64,000 nucleotides of DNA from Aequorivita sp. HC6-5 (lineage in GTDB: Bacteria; Bacteroidota; Bacteroidia; Flavobacteriales; Flavobacteriaceae): positions 248,001-312,000 of the forward strand of contig CAJJCS010000002.1 of NCBI GenBank assembly GCA_905182755.1, given 5' to 3'. Below the pieces are notes generated by a model. It saw only the letters and a program-made list of their open reading frames with translations. It searched no databases and was not told where the DNA came from. Below are positions 61,182 to 64,000 of the stretch, one piece after another. A program made the translations under genes and the position numbers. Position 1 is the first letter of the stretch. The number at the start of each line of letters is the position of its first letter.

Positions 61182-61810
61182 TGAAGGTAGCTGTAATAGA
61201 TAGTAAAGGAAAAGACACAGGTAGAAAGGTTGAACTTTCTAAAGAAGTGTTTGGTATAGAACCTAACAATCACGCTGTATATCTTGATGTAAAGCAGTAC
61301 TTGGCAAACCAACGTCAGGGAACGCATAAATCAAAAGAACGTGCAGAGATAACAGGATCTACAAGAAAGATAAAAAAACAAAAAGGAACTGGTACTGCCC
61401 GTGCGGGAAGTATCAAGTCTGGTGTTTTTAGAGGCGGTGGTCGTATGTTTGGTCCTAGACCAAGAAACTACTCGTTTAAATTAAATAAGAACTTGAAACG
61501 TTTAGCTCGTAAATCTGCCCTTACAATGAAGGCAAATGATAAGGCAATCGTTGTGTTAGAAGACTTAAAATTTGATGCTCCTAAGACTAAAGATTTTACT
61601 GCTGTTTTAAAGACTTTAGGTCTTGAAGACAAAAAGTCTTTGTTTGTGTTGGGTGAATCAAATAATAATGTATATTTGTCTTCGCGAAATTTAACAGGTA
61701 CTGAAGTCATAAGTAACTCAGAACTAAGTACTTATAAAATTTTGAATGCAAATAGTATCATACTATTTGAAGGTTCATTGGAAGGAATTGAGTCAAACTT
61801 AAGTAAATAG
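61181..61810 (+). CDS. rplD: 50S ribosomal protein L4
   Basis: [65 protein letters not shown]. Confidence 0.99.
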   Translation: MKVAVIDSKGKDTGRKVELSKEVFGIEPNNHAVYLDVKQYLANQRQGTHKSKERAEITGSTRKIKKQKGTGTARAGSIKSGVFRGGGRMFGPRPRNYSFKLNKNLKRLARKSALTMKANDKAIVVLEDLKFDAPKTKDFTAVLKTLGLEDKKSLFVLGESNNNVYLSSRNLTGTEVISNSELSTYKILNANSIILFEGSLEGIESNLSK

Positions 61811-61817
61811 AAACAAG

Positions 61818-62111
61818 ATGAGTATCTTAATAAAACCTATAATTACGGAAAAAGCTACAGCCGATGCGGAATTAAATAACCGTTACGGATTTATAGTAAA
61901 CCCAAAGGCGAATAAGGTAGAAATCAAAAAAGCAGTTGAGGCTGCTTATGAAGTTTCTGTTCTTAAAGTTCGCACATTAAATGTCCGCCCGGACAGAAAA
62001 ACACGTTTTACAAAAACGGGAGTTCAAACTGGTAAAACAAATGCTTATAAAAAAGCAATTGTACAGGTGGCGGAAGGTGATACAATAGATTTTTACGGAG
62101 GAGCTGAATAA
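61818..62111 (+). CDS. rplW: 50S ribosomal protein L23
   Basis: [55 protein letters not shown]. Confidence 0.98.
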   Translation: MSILIKPIITEKATADAELNNRYGFIVNPKANKVEIKKAVEAAYEVSVLKVRTLNVRPDRKTRFTKTGVQTGKTNAYKKAIVQVAEGDTIDFYGGAE

Positions 62112-62137
62112 GCTTTTCATTTAAAACAAAGACAAAA

Positions 62138-62962
62138 ATGTCAGTAAGAAAATTAAAACCAATCACCCCAGGACAGCGTTTTAGAGTTGTAAATGGATTT
62201 GACGCCATTACAACTGATAAGCCGGAGAAAAGTTTATTAGCTCCGAACAAAAGATCTGGTGGTAGAAACAGTCAAGGAAAAATGACCATGCGCTATATAG
62301 GTGGTGGTCACAAAAAGAAATACAGAATAATCGATTTCAAACGTGAAAAAGCAGGAGTTCCTGCTACTGTAGCGTCTATCGAATATGATCCAAACCGTAC
62401 AGCATTTATCGCTTTATTAAACTATCAAGATGGTGAAAAGCGTTATGTAATTGCTCAAAACGGTCTTCAAGTAGGTCAAAATATCGTCTCTGGCGATGAT
62501 GTTGCTCCAGAAATTGGAAACGCAATGGCCCTTTCATCAATTCCATTAGGTACTATTATCTCTTGTATAGAGTTACGTCCAGGACAAGGAGCTGTATTGG
62601 CTCGTAGTGCTGGTGCTTTTGCACAGTTAATGGCCCGTGATGGTAAATTTGCTACCGTAAAATTACCTTCTGGTGAAACACGTTTAATCTTAGTTACTTG
62701 TATGGCTACCATTGGTGCCATATCAAACAGTGACCACCAGTTAACAGTATCTGGTAAGGCGGGACGTTCTAGATGGCTTGGTAGAAGACCACGTACAAGA
62801 CCAGTAGTGATGAACCCAGTCGATCACCCAATGGGTGGTGGTGAAGGGAAGTCTTCTGGTGGACACCCACGTTCTAGAAACGGTATTCCTGCAAAAGGAT
62901 TTAGAACCCGTTCTAAGACAAAGCAGAGTAATAAATACATAATTGAACGTAGAAAGAAATAA
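62138..62962 (+). CDS. rplB: 50S ribosomal protein L2
   Basis: [61 protein letters not shown]. Confidence 0.99.
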   Translation: MSVRKLKPITPGQRFRVVNGFDAITTDKPEKSLLAPNKRSGGRNSQGKMTMRYIGGGHKKKYRIIDFKREKAGVPATVASIEYDPNRTAFIALLNYQDGEKRYVIAQNGLQVGQNIVSGDDVAPEIGNAMALSSIPLGTIISCIELRPGQGAVLARSAGAFAQLMARDGKFATVKLPSGETRLILVTCMATIGAISNSDHQLTVSGKAGRSRWLGRRPRTRPVVMNPVDHPMGGGEGKSSGGHPRSRNGIPAKGFRTRSKTKQSNKYIIERRKK

Positions 62963-62965
62963 GCT

Positions 62966-63244
62966 ATGGCAAGATCGTTAAAAAAAGGACCGTACGTTCA
63001 CTACAAGTTAGATAAGAAAGTACAAGACAATGTGGAGACTAATAAAAAGACAGTGATCAAAACTTGGTCAAGAGCTTCTATGATAACTCCAGATTTTGTA
63101 GGACAAACTATCGCAGTTCATAATGGCCGTCAATTCGTGCCAGTATATGTTACTGAGAATATGGTAGGACATAAACTAGGAGAATTTTCACCAACAAGAT
63201 CATTCCGTGGTCACGCAGGTGCAAAAAATAAAGGTAAAAAATAA
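62966..63244 (+). CDS. rpsS: 30S ribosomal protein S19
   Basis: [69 protein letters not shown]. Confidence 0.99.
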   Translation: MARSLKKGPYVHYKLDKKVQDNVETNKKTVIKTWSRASMITPDFVGQTIAVHNGRQFVPVYVTENMVGHKLGEFSPTRSFRGHAGAKNKGKK

Positions 63245-63250
63245 TAGGCC

Positions 63251-63658
63251 ATGGGAGTTCGTAAAAGAGAAAAAGCAGAACAGATGAAAGAAGCTAAGAA
63301 GACTCAGTACTTCGCTAAGCTTAATAACTGTCCTACATCACCAAGAAAAATGCGCTTAATGGCGGATTTGGTTAGAGGTGAGAAAATTGATAAAGCACTA
63401 AATTTATTAAAATTTAGTTCAAAAGAAGCATCTAGACGTTTAGAGAAGTTGTTATTGTCTGCAATTGCAAACTGGCAAGCTAAAAACGAAGATGCCTCTA
63501 TAGAAGATGCAGATCTTTTTGTAAAGGAAATTCGTGTAGACGGAGGAACTATGCTAAAGAGATTACGTCCTGCACCGCAGGGTCGTGCTCACAGAATTAG
63601 AAAACGCTCAAACCATGTTACATTGGTATTAGGGGCTAACGATAACACACAAAGCTAA
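63251..63658 (+). CDS. rplV: 50S ribosomal protein L22
   Basis: [74 protein letters not shown]. Confidence 0.99.
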   Translation: MGVRKREKAEQMKEAKKTQYFAKLNNCPTSPRKMRLMADLVRGEKIDKALNLLKFSSKEASRRLEKLLLSAIANWQAKNEDASIEDADLFVKEIRVDGGTMLKRLRPAPQGRAHRIRKRSNHVTLVLGANDNTQS

Positions 63659-63665
63659 ATTATAA

Positions 63666-64000
63666 ATGGGACAGAAGACAAATCCAATCGGAAACCGCTT
63701 AGGAATAATCAGAGGATGGGAATCTAACTGGTACGGTGGAAACGACTACGGTGATAGATTAGCCGAAGACGACAAGATTAGAAAGTATATTCACGCTCGT
63801 TTAAGTAAAGCAAGTGTGTCTAGAGTAATTATTGAGCGTACGCTTAAACTTGTAACCGTTACTATCACTACTGCTAGACCTGGTATTATTATCGGGAAAG
63901 GTGGACAAGAGGTAGACAAGTTGAAAGAAGAGCTTAAGAAAATTACAGAGAAAGAAGTACAGATCAACATCCATGAAATCAAGAGACCTGAGTTGGATGC
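63666..64000 (+). CDS. rpsC: 30S ribosomal protein S3 (partial, runs off window)
   Basis: ATG at 63666: [86 protein letters not shown]. Confidence 0.98.
   Translation, partial: MGQKTNPIGNRLGIIRGWESNWYGGNDYGDRLAEDDKIRKYIHARLSKASVSRVIIERTLKLVTVTITTARPGIIIGKGGQEVDKLKEELKKITEKEVQINIHEIKRPELD

Noticed and set aside
1-64000. CRISPR array, transposon, prophage or defence island
   Set aside because: No regularly spaced repeats, transposase, integrase, phage or recognisable defence genes were seen; content is collinear housekeeping.

Overview
64 kb of low-GC Bacteroidetes chromosome, most likely Flavobacteriaceae. The family-level call rests on GldJ/PorU/PorV, TAnnTTTG promoters, and the gene orders gldJ-porU-porV-cdd-pdhA-pdhC and purE-purK-adk-obg. 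The content is mostly housekeeping: GDH, NhaD, folC, murF, T9SS genes, PDH E1/E2, Mla ABC transporter, gcvP, purE/K, adk, obg, mpl, rarA, rlmB, a SusC/SusD pair, and the str/S10 ribosomal operons running off the right edge in rpsC. One tRNA (Val-UAC) is present. I see no rRNA, CRISPR array, transposon or prophage. Best candidates for follow-up: (1) a ~200-nt hairpin-rich, terminator-like RNA between rpsJ and rplC inside the S10 operon; (2) a tightly overlapping ECF sigma / small TM protein / Spy-like / MbnP / MbnH-like di-heme operon at the left edge; (3) eight reading-frame breaks, all of +1 sign, in murF, susC, susD, a HAD phosphatase and a UbiA-like gene, which are more likely sequence error than biology; (4) a divergent purK/adk promoter pair with a predicted leaderless purK mRNA; (5) a T9SS cargo that appears to carry a lipoprotein signal. 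I did not find a convincing wholly new multi-gene system. All calls come from reading the sequence and supplied ORFs; no database searches were run.
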